A stretch of DNA of 64,000 nt from Epiperipatus broadwayi (taxonomy: Eukaryota > Onychophora > Udeonychophora > Euonychophora > Peripatidae), in assembly GCA_028023455.1 (NCBI GenBank), contig JAQFVV010012977.1, positions 282,001 to 346,000 on the forward strand, written 5' to 3'. Position numbers and translations under genes: made by a program. The notes below the pieces were generated by a model. It was given only the letters and a program-made list of their open reading frames with translations. It searched no databases and was not told the DNA's origin. Positions 36,462 to 49,757 of this stretch are shown here, in pieces; position 1 is the stretch's first letter; each line of letters opens with the position of its first letter.

Positions 36462-36655
36462 ACATTAATGCCACCAAGTGCAAGCCTTCATAATCAATGG
36501 ATGCAAAAAGGTTTGTGCATAAAATCTTTATCTAGTGCCTACTTATCCAACATCCCCAGACTAGTTTCTACCTTGTATGGAGTTGATATTCTTATTAACA
36601 GCAAGGTGATCATGTAATGTATTGATGGTTTAATAATAATCTAATGATTATTTAA
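36462..36655. repeat. FB1 copy, short
   Basis: It contains ATGCCACCAAGTGCAAGCCT, GTGCATAAAATCTTTATCTA, CCCCAGACTAGTTTCTA and, at its right, the GGTGATCATGTAATGT flank followed by GGTTTAATAAT. Most of the right arm is deleted. Confidence 0.7.
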
Positions 36656-36659
36656 CTAA

Positions 36660-38090
36660 AAGAGATGGTATCAAAGAAGAGAGCACAAGTAGATTTGTTC
36701 TTTTAATAATAAGTTGTGACCACACCCTAAAGTAGTAGGAGTTCTTACATTTTAAAGGAACTTAAGAAAAAATTTGATTCCAACTTTTAGTTAGCAATCT
36801 GTTAGAACATGAAAAGCAAACAGAAAAATATAAAACTTAATTTTTAAAATAAAATTAATCTGACAATTTTTTACATTAGAAAAATGAGATCTTCAACTTA
36901 TATAACCAAAAATAGAAAATTTAGAACAGCTGAATATAACAAGTTTCAAGATATTTAATCAATTATCAATATGTCATAAACAAAATCCATATTAACTTAG
37001 CAGCACAACAGAATTTTGAAAAAAATCAATATAAGACTTTCTAGTTATGAAAATAATCAATAAATGTACATTAAGAAATGATATATAATATACTGCATGT
37101 GTGTGTGTTGTAGTTGATTTTTTATTCCTATATCTTATTGCTATATTTTTTATCACGATTGCCATTTTAAATGTTTTTTTTTTTCTTTTTGAGCAATGAT
37201 AACACGGGATGGCATCTCATTTCCATATTGTGAAGAATATTATTGTTTTTATACTCCCTTCTGAGACATATATATATATATATATATATATTGTGCCATT
37301 ACAATTTAGTCACTAGCTAAATTTATAGTAATGTGCATGTAGAAAAGGTAAACCAAAATCATCATCACATTTTTATATAACCATAAAAGAAGCTGTAGGG
37401 CATCCAAGTTCAAACCCTACCAGATCAAAATCTTAAACGCTTTAGACAGAAAGAGTGGGACGACAATTATATGCTTTACTTGTTTGTGTGTTAATAAATC
37501 TCAAAAAGAGCAGTACACACATTTAATATTTAAAATTTTAATTTTTCTTTAAAAAGCAAAGTTATAACGCATACGTATAGGCAATGTATGTGTAAGCTAT
37601 TTAATTGTTTTATATTTCAAATATTCAACATTTTAACTTTTTTTAAAACTAACCTATGCTTGATCAATTCTAATATCTTATTCTATGCTTCTATTTTTCT
37701 TTCTATAATTGTAATTGGGATTTAAAAGTTACAGATTTAATTAAATAATAGGGTTATAATTACTAAGCTAGCAATTATACTATTTAATGTTAGTTTATGA
37801 ATGATTTGAAAGAATGAAGGTTGTGTGTACATTACATACAGAAATTTACATTTATTAAATATTGAAAGAAAAGGAAGGATTAAATCTGTCAAATTATTTT
37901 TTTGTACAATTTTATGGAAATCTGTTTAATCAGATATCTATCTTTGTAGCAATTTTGTTTTTTTTTTTTGTAAATAATTGTTTGTCACTTTGGGAGCTTA
38001 ATCTGGGTGGGAGCTCTAATTTTGAAATTGTCTTATCTTAAGATCTAAAGAAGGAAGCTCGTTTAACAAATCTTCCCTCTGGGAGATTAT
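36660..38090. other. No confirmed gene; TA microsatellite at 37268-37291
   Basis: AT-rich DNA. The last 100 bp (37990-38090) have a more balanced composition and a plus-strand frame reading KEGSSFNKSSLWEIM, which could be the upstream part of LINE-D copy 2. This cannot be confirmed. Confidence 0.4.
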
Positions 38091-38710
38091 GTCTGGTAAA
38101 AAAATTAACTCTCCCTTTTTTCCAAAACCCCCCAAAAATCCGGTTTTCCCCCTTTTTAAAACCCCCCCCCTTCAGAGGCAGGGGAAACAGGGGCAACCCC
38201 CCTCCCCCCCAACACCCACCCCCTCCCCCTTCCATAGATAACTTTTTATTTTTTGGGGAGGGGGGCCCCTCCCCACCACCATAATCCCAAAAAACACATC
38301 ATACCTTCCTTTTTTAAAAATGTTTAAAAAATTTCAAAAAAAAATCACCAACAAATTCCCCACCTTTTTTTGGAGGGGGGAGAGATGGGTTTTGGTTGGG
38401 GGGGCCCCCCCCCCCCCCCCGGGTTCAATGGAGGGCCTTCCCCCCCCCCCAAAAAAAAATTTTATTAAAAACCCCACCCACCCCTCTTTATATCCTCCCC
38501 TCCTCTCCCTCCCCCACATTAAAAAAATAATAAAAATACCCCCCCGCCCCCCCCCCCCCCCCCTCGGGGGGGTCGCCCCCCTCCCCCACCCCCAACTATC
38601 TAACCCCATAAAACCCTCTCACCCCCTAAAAAAATAAAAAAAATAGAAAAAAAAAAAAAAAAAAAATAATAATCAAAAACCAACAAAAAAAACAAAAAAA
38701 ACCAACCAAA
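38091..38710. other. Homopolymer-rich C/G/A stretch, probable assembly artefact
   Basis: Over about 600 bp the base use changes abruptly to long runs of C, G, A and T, unlike any neighbour. The sequence is normal again from about 38712. Frames at 38038-38235, 38320-38637 and 38334-38609 (proline- and glycine-rich) are products of the runs. It lies where the missing middle of LINE-D copy 2 would be. Confidence 0.7.
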
Positions 38711-38711
38711 G

Positions 38712-39184
38712 ACTCATTTCCCTTTAAAGATGGAGTCTGGAACCCAAATTCCTTGACTTCATCATTAAAATAAATCTCAATGGCTTCCCACGAATTGGTT
38801 CATTCTCACCGAAGAGGTTTTGCAGCATTGACCCTATATGTGGTCTGTGTGCTCGTGAAGATGAAACCATAGACCATATTATACACCAGTGCCCAAGACT
38901 TAAAACACTGAAAGATATAATTATAATCAATTCCAACATAAGACCTGATATGATTTTCTCCTTGAAAATGCCATTCATAATGGGTTTTTTCAATAATAAG
39001 GCTTTCTCCTTTGTCCTATATTCCATATGGATAGTGAGATGCAAAACTCTAATGGAATTACCCCCACCACAAATCATACCATTATTTTATCAAACACTCA
39101 AAAAAATCAAGAAACGTGACCAGCTTCTGGCCTCCAGTAAAGTCTTTGATGACACCTGGTCTTTAACTGCACTTTACTTTTCCT
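38712..39184 (+). pseudogene. LINE-D C-terminal region, copy 2
   Basis: The plus strand reads PNSLTSSLKINLNGFPRIG, then IDPICGLCAREDETIDHIIH and a further Cys, with the full C-x2-C-x8-H-x4-C pattern. LKTLKDIIII and a MPFIMGFFNNKAFSFVLYSI block follow. It ends LKKIKKRDQLLASSKVFDDT, then WSLTALYFS and a stop at about 39184. The frame is open through this whole stretch, so this copy is younger or better kept than copy 1 at 29160-29735. Upstream coding sequence is lost in the homopolymer region. Confidence 0.8.
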
Positions 39185-39189
39185 GATTA

Positions 39190-40951
39190 TCAACTCCCAC
39201 CTACCCAGCATTATAGAATAGGAAATTCTAAAAGAAAATATTTATGTTTATATAAAAAATGCTTATTCCATTAATCAAGTTATTAGAATCTCATCACTAT
39301 ACCTAACCACATAAGAGTATAACAACTGTACTCTCATAACAAAATCTAGCCAGATAACAAATAGAACATTATATAATCATATTATTGTACAATTTATTCA
39401 TTTATCTATCCTTTATTCGTATGTAATCACTATTTATTGAAGGAAGCTCGAAAATTTGAAATGTTACCTAGATGTAAAAAAAAAAAAAGAAAGGAAATAA
39501 GGATTAAGTCAATTTTTTTAAAAAACAAAAGTGTCTGGAAAAAGGATTAAACTTTTCAGTTGAAAAATAATTTAGTTGAAAATAAATTAGAGATCTAATT
39601 AAAATGAATTTGTCCAAAAATAGCAAGTGATGCTATCTCTGATTGGTTAAGTTAGCTAAAAATTGGATATAAAAAGCTGTCTGGAATTATTATTATTATT
39701 GTGATTAAGATTCAGATTATTAAACTATTAAATTGAATGTTGAAAATATAAGAAATGGCTGGCTAGAAAAATTATATGTATGTCCCATCTTTTCCGGACC
39801 ATCTGGGGAAGCTGCACATCATATAGGAAAGAAAAGATGTTTTGTCTAAAATAATATTCTACACCTTTCAACTGACCAGAGAAATAAGATGTTTTTAATA
39901 GAAGGAAGAAAGCATTCACCTGCATTCAAAGAAGATGAATTAATCTACTGATAAATATTAATCATCAAGTCCAATTAATTGTTACAACAACTGATTTTAA
40001 ACTCAAGAAAATTTATAAATGTGAAAACAACTGCTGCATTTCATCCACATGCTTGACAGGAAGAGAAGAAAAATTAATATAATGATTTCCAAATTGTCCA
40101 CTAAAGCAAATAACCTCAATAGAGTCATCATCATCAAATAGTTATACACCTCAAGAAAGAGATTGTTCCCACGTAAAACGGAAATGGTAGCTGCAGAAAT
40201 ATAGACATTATACAAGACAAGTTTGAACCCTTGGAAATTTGCCACAAACAAAAGATCGGTAATATGACTTTTTATATCTATTTTCTTTATGATATCAGAG
40301 TCTTAATAAACATTTTAGCAATAAAGTGGTATATTTTATTTAAAGAACTTTTAAAGACTATTCATATCGATTAAAACAAGAATGTCTTACTAATAATAAC
40401 CTTGAGCTTCATAAATTATCTTGAATGTATGAAAATTATTTGTTTATTAAATTTACAGTTATGAAAAATATTAATGTGTAAAACAATTTTTTTTTATGGT
40501 ATCATGATTTTAGTTTTAACTAATATATTATTATTAATTTGGTTTTAAATAATATTTTGTTATTATGGGATAAAACACGCACATACATAATAATATTTTT
40601 ATATGTGTATAATTGCGAGTGAATGTGAAATAATGAGTAGTATTAGAACATTAGATTATTTTGTTTCAAGTTAAGTATAGCATTTCAGAGGTAGAAGAGC
40701 GGGGGAGAAAATAATTTAAAACTTGTTTCTAAAACTTGCTCTTTCAATTCTATTAACATTTTCTTTTACATTCTACTTACATGTTAGATTTATAAAGTAT
40801 GTGTGCTAATGAGCAGATAATATTTTTTTTTTTGAAATACTTTTCTCATGGAGTGAAAATCATGGTCAATGTGACGTCCAACTTAATACAAAATACATTT
40901 CAAGGGAAAGGGGGAAGAACTTGAAATTAATTGAGGATTGATATATAATCA

Positions 40952-40983
<32 letters not shown>

Positions 40984-41600
40984 TGTCAGTTTTCATATTT
41001 ATCTAGAAATTTTTATGTATATGTTAGAAATGTAGTAATAAATATTAGTTTGTTTTATTAAATGAGGCGTATATATTTCATTAAGTGTAGTCTTTGTTAA
41101 GTGTGATTATTCATCATCATCAATGGTTGAATATTAGTTATTTAAGATATAAGTAAGTGTGCTAAAATTAAGCAATAATTATGAATTTCTTTATAAAAAT
41201 TAGTTTTATGTTTAGGCTTAGTCCTAAAGCTGTAGTTGAAACCATTGTCATTATCATTATTATTATCATCATCATCATCGTCATCAACGTTTTAATTAAT
41301 GAGCTGTTTAGCTGTTTAAAGGCCATAAATAAATATTGATATTATAATATTTAGTGATTTCTTAGTATTATTATAACCACATCCCATCATCTATTTCATG
41401 CAAGGATGAGTGAATTGCCATCCTAAATTAGTTATATATAATCTGAGCTAGTAAACTTATAAAAATATTGAAACACATTTGTTATGCTAAAATCTGAGAA
41501 ATGATTTATGTCTAATATACTCCACTTTGGTTTATAGATGTTTTACTTTTACCTAAATATTAGTGCTTATAGTGATATAGCTCAAAAAGCAAAATCTCTC
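39190..41600. other. No gene; ATT microsatellite at 40953-40981, ATC-rich at 41243-41288
   Basis: AT-rich DNA. Frames 39728-39925 and 40003-40251 lack motifs. Confidence 0.45.
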
Positions 41601-41617
41601 ATTTTTATTAGAAATAA

Positions 41618-41716
41618 AGTACCAAAAGGGGATTCAAACCCGGTACATGTGAAAAGGTTATTAGATATAACCGTGTCTAGATTCAGATAATCTAGTGGTG
41701 CCCTGCTAGACCATAT
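41618..41716 (-). repeat. tRNA-like relic, class II type
   Basis: Minus strand: a decayed D-arm region (TGGTCTAGCAGGGCACC), a stem CTAGA/TCTAG with a 9-base loop, a variable arm GGTTA...TAACC and a B-box-like GGGTTTGAATCCCC. The acceptor stem is not convincing. It could be a pseudo-tRNA or an old SINE head. Confidence 0.35.
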
Positions 41717-42004
41717 TCACTTAGTAATTGTTTAAACATGCACTTAACATCAAACCAAGAAATGAAAGTGGATAAGATTACTGTCTGTATATCTGAGTTA
41801 TATTTTATTGAATTACTAGTGTACTCACTTCACGTGATTTCATATGCCTGAGTTATAATACTTGTTATTAATAATTTGCTTATAATTATTGAGATAGTGG
41901 GATATTGAGAAATCCAACATTATTTTAAATATTATGATCATTCTATAGACTACCTTTCTACTCAGGTATGGAAATAGTTATTTGATCAAACTTTAATTTC
42001 AGTT

Positions 42005-42007
<3 letters not shown>

Positions 42008-42036
<29 letters not shown>
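42008..42036. repeat. TA microsatellite
   Basis: Uninterrupted TA repeat followed by CACACA. Confidence 0.95.
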
Positions 42037-42042
<6 letters not shown>

Positions 42043-42246
42043 ACAGTTTTAAATTTGTCTAAGTGTTGACTAGTTTGTAATGATGTATATATTAATCAGT
42101 CTTTCTAAATACAATTAAAAATACCTAGACTATGACTATGCAAAAATCTTAATCATCACCATCAGTAATAATTTGCTATTGTCTTCTCTTTTTTAATTCA
42201 TTAGCTAAGCATCACAAGTTTAATATAATTGTCTCCATCTTAAAAT

Positions 42247-42290
42247 AAGCATCATCAACCATTATCAATCCACTGAAAAACACATCAAGG
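42247..42290 (-). repeat. RTE 3' tip fragment
   Basis: CATCATCAACCATTATCAAT and the following CCACTG match the 3' terminal part of the RTE copy at 3074-3105. Confidence 0.55.
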
Positions 42291-42365
42291 TTTAACCAAA
42301 GTCTTTAATTGGTAACCTCATGTTTTTATTTGTGCTAATGCTACCTCCCTTCCCTCTTTATGGGT

Positions 42366-42430
42366 ACAATGGTAGAGTGCCAGACCATGGTTTATAAAGT
42401 CCTCAGATCAATCCCAATTCTGATTTTTTT
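42366..42430 (+). repeat. tRNA-like SINE head relic
   Basis: ACAATGGTAGAGTGCCAGAC resembles an A-box region and AGATCAATCCCA a B box, spaced as in a tRNA gene. A short T run follows. Target-site duplications were not found. Confidence 0.35.
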
Positions 42431-42889
42431 GGCACTTTGACTCGTTTCAATTACTTTCATCCTCTTTGGCATCTCAGACTTGGAAGCATCAGATTCTTGA
42501 ATCAATTCCAGTTTTGTTTCTTCCAGTGTTCAATCATTAAAGCCATTGACTATTAATAGGCAAATAAGTTTATAATGCGAAAAGCAATGACTTCATATTC
42601 TCCAGAAATGTGTAGATGCAAAATGTTAAACATTTTAGGTTTACATTAGCTTAGGATATCATACAAAAGTTGGATTCAAATACCTGAACCTTCTTACTGT
42701 GGTTTATTATATCAACTACATCTTAGAGCTAACTTTGATCATCACCTAAATCTGCTGAATAAATGGTTATAACTATTCTTAGTTATAGAGTAAGAATAAA
42801 AAATTGTTAAGATATCAACAAAAGTAAAAAATTGTTTCAAGCCGTCACTCTCACAACCCAGCAATTGGAAAGGCAGATAAACATTGTCT

Positions 42890-43035
42890 TCCCAATAAAT
42901 ATCACATGACCATCACCTCTTATGCTTGCGTATAACTGTTTTTAAAGCCGGCTAAACTCACTATATATATTGCCACACACAGCAAGCTAGAGTAATCAAT
43001 GGATGCCAGAAGGCTTGTGCATAAATCTCCATCTT
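42890..43035. repeat. FB1 copy, left part only
   Basis: The ATATCACATGACCATCACCT flank, GCGTATAACTGTTTTTAAAG and a decayed terminus CTAAACTCACTATATATAT lead into AATCAATGGATGCCAGAAGG and CTTGTGCATAAAT. It stops at about 43035. Confidence 0.7.
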
Positions 43036-43039
43036 CCCA

Positions 43040-43970
43040 ATAATTATTTAACTATGAAACGCTATTGAAGAGATCTATATCCTGCAGGGATGCGTTTTTT
43101 TTTTTTTTAAGAAAGCTGTTTTAAAAGCTAACTGAATTTTTAAATGCGACATACCATAAAAAATTATCGCAACAAACAGGCTTAACCGCAGTTCGCAAAT
43201 ATCCAATTGCCAAACCTATGTATTTAGAAATTATATCCATATGTGAATGTGATAGCGTTTTTAAATATTTCAATATAAAATTTTTGGCTAAAAACGAAAG
43301 AAAGAGTTTAATTCAAATTTTAGAAAAAGAGATTTTTTTTGTTATTGTTGAAGTCATACCAGCCTTAACAAATGTAATGTGCAGCGGTTACACATGAACG
43401 CATTTAAAAGCTATAAACAAAATATAAAACTGCGCAAAAATAAGGATAAAGTGAATTCTTTCTCTTAAAAAATAATATACGCAAACTAATTCATTAAAAT
43501 AAAAAACAGTATATACGTATTAAATTGTCTGCCTTAGCGTGAGGCTGATGCTAACCAATTAACAGGATTTTATGATAAAGCCAACCCATTTAATAGTAGA
43601 TGATGACACTTTTTCCATTAGTGCCTCCTTAACACAACTTCTTTAGCATCTCAATATTTAGAGCTGCATCATAAATTTTAAAAGAGCTTATTTACATGCA
43701 AACCACTTCTCAAATTAAAATGCGATATTAATTTAAAATAAAAACAGTTAACAAAGTGCAAAAATTATACTTTCAAAAAGATATAACTAATTTTGATAAA
43801 TAACCTTTGGCAATAAAGTGACATTTAATTATGCAATTTGAAAATTGAGTTTAATTATTAGAAAAACAATCTATTTTTTCGTATTTCATTTAAGAAATAT
43901 CGAGAAAGAAACAGGGAAATTTATAAACAATTATTAGTAACTGAAACACAGGCTTACTATATACCTGTGT
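43040..43970. other. No recognisable feature
   Basis: AT-rich DNA with more GCG and CGA triplets than its neighbours but no frame or repeat that I can assign. Confidence 0.4.
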
Positions 43971-43974
43971 CTAT

Positions 43975-44290
43975 ATATGTAATATATAGGATATATGACA
44001 AGAATCTCGGCCTCAGGGTGGCCTTTGAGCATTCCATCAAGTGTGGAGTAGATTGAAGCCTGTCCATTAAAGTATGAGGAATGGCTATCTTAATATATAT
44101 CTGAGCACTTATAGCATATATTTGTAGAGATTATAATCTGGACCAACTGATGATTGCTGGTTTAGCAGAAAATACGGATTGGTGATTATTTATCTTTTCG
44201 CCATAAATGTGTTCAAGTGTATCAGTGTGATGAGATAGAGTGGAGAGTGGTGGGTTGTGTGAAAGTCTGTGCTCATATACCCTATATATA
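43975..44290 (+). repeat. FB2 copy
   Basis: It has TTTGAGCATTCCATCAAGTG, a TGAAGCCTGTCCATTAAAGT block, TAATCTGGACCAACTGATGA and AGTGGAGAGTGGTGGG. The order matches 54160-54515 with differences at the end. Confidence 0.7.
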
Positions 44291-46170
44291 AACAATTATT
44301 AAAAAAAATACGCTGTTATTAGACTGACAGGCAAAATCCAGCGATAAAAACAAGTGCTATCAAACGTAATATAAAGAAAACGGTGGCTTAGAGAGTGTTA
44401 AAATATATTTATCCACTAATAAGAACATTATATGGATGGAGTCAAACTAGATTAACCTGAAATTTTACGCTATTTGTAATAATAGTAATTAGATTTCCAA
44501 TTTCCCAATTATTCCTGAACTGGTAAATTATTATTTCTCAAAGTAGAATGTTTATATTTACTTTAAGCAGCCCGGGGGGAGTGACTATCTAGAATATGAG
44601 AAGGCTTTTGAATCTTTGAGGCACTGCCTGTGATTTTAAGTGTTGAAACATTATAAGACTCGGTTAAAACACAATAGAAGCTATAGACTAAACATATTAA
44701 CATTTACAAGATGTTTAAGCAAGTTATGACATCTCTTCCACCTTTTTGGCCACAGTTTGCTAAACATATTTTTTAAATTAAAATGAAAACAAAGAGAATT
44801 TAAAAAAAAAAAAATACATAAAGATTACTAACATATAAATTTAAAATTATGAGATTATTTTAATAAATAATGATTGCTTCAAAATAGTAGAATATATTAC
44901 AAGGAATATCAGACTGAAAGCTCAAATATTAAAAATAGACTAAATTAAAGGTCAATACGTTTTTTTTAAAAAAAAAAAAATACTGGTAATAAATTACAAA
45001 AGGTTTTTGTATTAACACTTTAATATAAGAGCATCTTTCTACTCTATTGTTATCTGGTGGAAATTTGAATAAACAGGGCTTACCAGGGTACTGTGCTTTA
45101 ATAAAATTAATATATATGAACAAATACATTAAAAAGAAAAAAAAATCATTTGATTGGCTGCTGAAGGAAGCTTGTGACTGAAGCGGAAAATTAAATTTTA
45201 ATTGATTAAAATGAGATTTTTTGCTTTACAAAATTGAGAATTAATTCAGGATCATTTTATTCTTAAAAGTATTACTTTACCAATAAAGACATATCAATTA
45301 AAACTAGATATAGTGTTTTTTATGGAAACAACTTAATACTAAAAAAACTGTTCAAGTACTTGAAAAAGCATTCAATACATTGTTATCACTGCTTATAATT
45401 AGATACGAAAACTGTAAACCACAGTAAAATATATTCAGTTATGTGCTAAAACTAAAAGGAAAGATTGGAATCAAAATTCATGGATAAAAAATAAATAGTA
45501 TAGCAGAAGCTAAAATGAAATTGGTTTCCTTATGTTGCAGGAAGAAATAATAATAACTGAACAACTAAATGACAAAGCATTTGTAAGACTTACAAACAGA
45601 AAACAATCCAAGATAGATAAGATTAAAAAATTAGCCATGTTGGTGTGTAATGTTCAAAAAAATTGTATAAACTCAGAGAAATTTTCATTCTGCTGTGGAT
45701 TGATATATGTTCAATATTACCGTGGACATTCTATATGTCCAATATTACCATGGTCATTCTATAACTTTATTTTTTATAATATCATAAATCCAAAATAATA
45801 AAATTTAATAATCTGTATATATGGTATACTAATCTCTCTGACTTTAGGTAAAATGTTGTTCCTACTCATCCAATACTATGATCAAATGGTAACACTGCTT
45901 ATAAATCAGTTAAATATACGTGCACTCATGACATCTTCAAATCGTATATAAATTGTTAGAGAAAGAGAATAAAATGTAGCTGTATTTATATTTTTAATAA
46001 AGTATTCTTACAAAATCATTCTTTTTTCAAAAGATACTTTGTTGATTAATTAATGGTTCAGATGTGGAATGAAAAAATCTTGGTTACAGTCTGATATTTA
46101 TAGACAACATAGATGTCCAGGGATGTTTTTTACCACTGGGTTTTTATTAATTGATATTAATACCATTTAA
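44291..46170. other. No gene; weak minisatellite at 45700-45760
   Basis: An 88-codon frame (45532-45798) crosses two copies of a TCAATATTACCGTGG-type block (about 27 bp apart) and shows no family motif. Frame 44929-45129 is unremarkable. Confidence 0.4.
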
Positions 46171-46175
46171 ATACA

Positions 46176-46435
46176 TTCTCAATCAACTGCAAGTTCGTTT
46201 CAGCAGGTTTTATCCACTTTTCTGATTTGCAGCATCTCTTCTCCATTTCACTTCATCATACTCTTATCACATTCTTTCTTCATATGTGTGGTCCTTTTTT
46301 AATTATTTTTACAATTTTTTGGAATTTCATTTCCTTCTATTATTATATCTTTTAGTAGAAATTCAGTGGAGATTCATTTCTTCCAATTAATTTTTTCAAT
46401 GATATCAATAACATCACTCTGGTCTTTGATGGTTG
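46176..46435 (-). repeat. RTE 3' fragment
   Basis: It aligns with 3085-3345 of the RTE copy: CAACTGCAAGTTCG versus CACTGCAGGATGAAG at one end, TTTTTCAATGATATCAATAA versus TATTTTCAATGAGGTCAGTAA at the other, with similar spacing. It is old and strongly diverged. Confidence 0.55.
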
Positions 46436-46440
46436 ATAAC

Positions 46441-48400
46441 AATGATTAAAAATGTATAATTCCATACTTTATTTGAATATTTAAGATTATTTTTACAAAA
46501 TGTTTTTTTAGTAATTATAAAAAAATTGTATTCATGTTTACACATAGTTTTTTTGAAATATATTTCATGATGAAGTATAAAAATTAAGAAAATTAAAGTA
46601 ATAACAAAAAGCAAAACTATGATCATAATTATAATTATGAATGCTATTTTAAATTTTAGAACAGAATTTTATATCTTTACGATGACTTTATAATTATTCA
46701 CTTCGTTTAAAAAATAAAATTAGTTTTATTATTTTTCTTTTTTTAATAGTGTTATAAAGCCAATAAGTAAGAAAATGGGTTCTCATTACATATTTCAATT
46801 TGTTAATTTTTTTATTTTATTTGGAAAGTTCAATATGATTTTTTAGGATGATTTCTGTTTTTAATCTTATATTTCTAACAAAAAAAAAGCCCAGTATTGT
46901 AATCTATAACATTGATAACTAATTTTAAAATGTGATCTATCAAAAATTATTTGATGACGAGTTAAAAAATACACACAACTAAAATTTATCTGTAAATTTT
47001 CTCATAAGAATGAAGCAAACAGAAAATTAATTTAACGATGTTCAAAACCAATTCTATTCTTATTAAAAACACTTCTAATATACTTACCACAATATTTGAT
47101 TTGTGATTTTGAAAGAAATTTGTTACAAGATCTGTACAAAACATCATAACTTGGACGATTCTGATCTTTGTTTTTAAATATACATTCTATATCTAAAAGT
47201 CTGCTTTAGATTATTTTATTGTTTTTTGTATTAATTTTAAATTTAGTTGCTGATCTTGTTATCATGTTTATTATTTTTTATATTGACTATAATCTCATTT
47301 TTATTTATATTTTTTAATTCTTTTGTCTTACCTCCCAAGAGGATAGTATCATTACATTTTACAATAATTTCTATATTTGATGTCTTGCCCATGGATATAT
47401 AATTTTGTCATATTTCACTTACACTTAGTATTATTTTCATGATTATCATTTGAAAATATAGCTGTAGTTTAAGTTAATAAGTGGAACATGAAATGTCTAG
47501 TACATGTAAAAAAATTTAAGATATGTAATTCGTAAGTTTTAACAAGATTTGCAGTTTGTATTAGATAAAATTTTGCATAATCATATAAGTACCTTTTTTT
47601 AAACTTTTAAAATAGTTTCTAAAATAGTATTAATATATAATACTTATTTTTAATGAAACATTTTTATTATATATTATACATTTTTTCCTCTTTGAAAACT
47701 AAATTGAATACAAAAAATTACAAAAGTGCATCGCATTTTAAATCTTTATCAGCATATGCATTCAGCACAAATGTGGTGATCCAAGTTTTTGATACCTTGA
47801 CTCATCTAGCGAAGGAAGATCATGTTTGCTTTGATTAAACAATATTAAAATAATTTTAAAATATTTTATTTTGTTTTAGATTATGGAAAAAATTATCAAT
47901 TTCTCAAGACAATGTCTTTTCAATAAAGCTACATAATTCCATTCCCAGCCATTGTTTTATACTTGAATATATATTGCTACCAATTTCATTTTAAAGGTAA
48001 GATGTCATTAACCTATCTCAACCTTCTTTCCAAATCTTTGCCTTCTACAACCTATTAAAAAAAAATACCATGTCTCAAAATCCCAGAAATTTTCTTTAAT
48101 CTTATCTAGTTCAACAGTTCTTTTTCATATTGATTTCTCTTAGCATCTGATCATTTCTCTTCTTTTCTATTCATTCCATCTAGTCAATCTTCTCCAAAAT
48201 CATACTCCTATACCTATTAGCATTATTCTTTTTTGTATTTCTCTAGACCAAATCTTGCATGTAAATAATATAGGTATATCTATTTATATATTGGTTGGTC
48301 TCATATGGATTGTGACAGGCAGAAGGATCAGTTGGACCCTTTTGTGAACTTTTATATGGTAATGTGAATGCATTTTCTCTAAATGGCTTGATACATTGGA
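46441..48400. other. No recognisable feature
   Basis: AT-rich DNA. 48040-48260 is T/C-rich and LINE-like in texture, but no motif is readable. Confidence 0.4.
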
Positions 48401-48407
48401 AGTGTAA

Positions 48408-48505
48408 TAGATCTTAGACTTCAAACTGCATGGATCACAACTTCACTCTGTCATTTTCAGTTCTCAAACTTTTTATAAACTTTTGACTAATAATCATTCA
48501 TTTAT
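48408..48505 (+). repeat. Dispersed repeat shared with 57304-57400
   Basis: GACTTCAA, a CTCTGYCATTTYC block, TTTTTATRAACTTT and CTAATAAT occur in the same order in both places, about three-quarters alike by eye. Confidence 0.5.
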
Positions 48506-48559
48506 TTTTTGTATCTCACATAATTTCACATATAACCATGAAATTTTAAATTATTTTGA

Positions 48560-48612
48560 TTATATATTGTACCGTTTATTTATATATATGGTACAAATTG
48601 CTATTTAATATT
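48560..48612. repeat. Inverted repeat partner of 51310-51355
   Basis: TATATTGTACCGTTTATTTA and TATATGGTACAAAT match the reverse complement of 51310-51355. The enclosed 2.7 kb (48613-51309) has no transposase frame. Confidence 0.5.
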
Positions 48613-49084
48613 GTATACTATTTAAATAAAAAAAGAGAAAACCCGATCTTTATTATTTTTTTTTTTTGTAATATAATGTTGCTTTAAGAAAACGTACAGT
48701 GAGAGTTTAATTTTTCTTTTTTTATACATAATTTAATTGAAATAAATTTGATATTGGAATAACGAATAATTGTTTCAAATAGTGAAAAGAAATTTCAAAG
48801 GTAAAAGATTGCTATCAGAAACGACTTTCTGATAGTAATTAAAAATGGCAGGAATTCATAACGAGGAAAGAGACTTTGTAATAAAAAAATAAGAAATAAT
48901 GTAGAAGTTTATAAAATAGAACAAAAAGTGAAAGGAATATGCTCAGAACTTCTAAAAAGAATCTGGGGATATAAAAGGAGCGGACAGATTGGAAAAGTGT
49001 CTTTGTCTTGTTGTTTCAGAGAGTGTTGAGCAATTTGAAGTGCCTCATATTTTTTTTATATAAAAAAAATTAATAAAATGTGTC

Positions 49085-49160
49085 CACTTAGATACGAACT
49101 GAAACCACTCTCCATGAGTGAGTAGAACTCTATCATTTGCCGACACTTTCTCTCGAGAAA
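49085..49160 (-). repeat. tRNA-like relic
   Basis: Minus strand shows AATGATAGAGTTCTACTC and a B-box-like AGTTCGTATCT with tRNA-like spacing. It is weak and may be a remnant of a SINE. Confidence 0.25.
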
Positions 49161-49757
49161 AGTCACCTAAATCGTCATCTGACTCTACCTAAATATTGAT
49201 CGGAGATTTGGAAGGAGTAAAACTAAAAAAAACTACTGCGGACTACCCATTGAAGGAATAGGATGTCGGATGATCAATGACCTACTTAAATATCAACTTA
49301 CCAGTAAGTTAATGGCCATAACTTTATATAAAGCTTTATGAACTGAGATGTGTATGAAATGTTTATCCCATAATTTTTTGATCTAAAGATTTGCAAACTG
49401 AGTAGTGGATGAAACTGTTACCATGTAAAAATAAGACACAAACTAGCTATTACTTCAATATTTGAATCAAATTATTAAATTCGTTGTGCACAATACTTTC
49501 CAATATTATAATTTTTCATTTATCATAAATATTAAATGTTTGACAGGCTAGATTAAATCTTTGTTATTAACATAACTTTCATTGTACATGTATAAATTTA
49601 GAGTTATTATATTTAAGTTTTAGTTTTGATTATTTAGATTCAAATTAGAGTATAAATTACCTTTGCTAAGTAGATTTATTTTCTTAATTAAGTCAAAGGG
49701 GAATATATTTTACTACTTTACGAGTTATGATTGTTTGACAGAGAATCAGTGAGTCTA

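Noticed and set aside
38320-38637. Proline-rich 105-codon frame, and an antisense glycine-rich 91-codon frame
   Set aside because: Both are translations of C and G runs in a stretch that looks like an assembly artefact.
47030-47400. Possible decayed reverse transcriptase on the minus strand
   Set aside because: No motif could be read in any frame.
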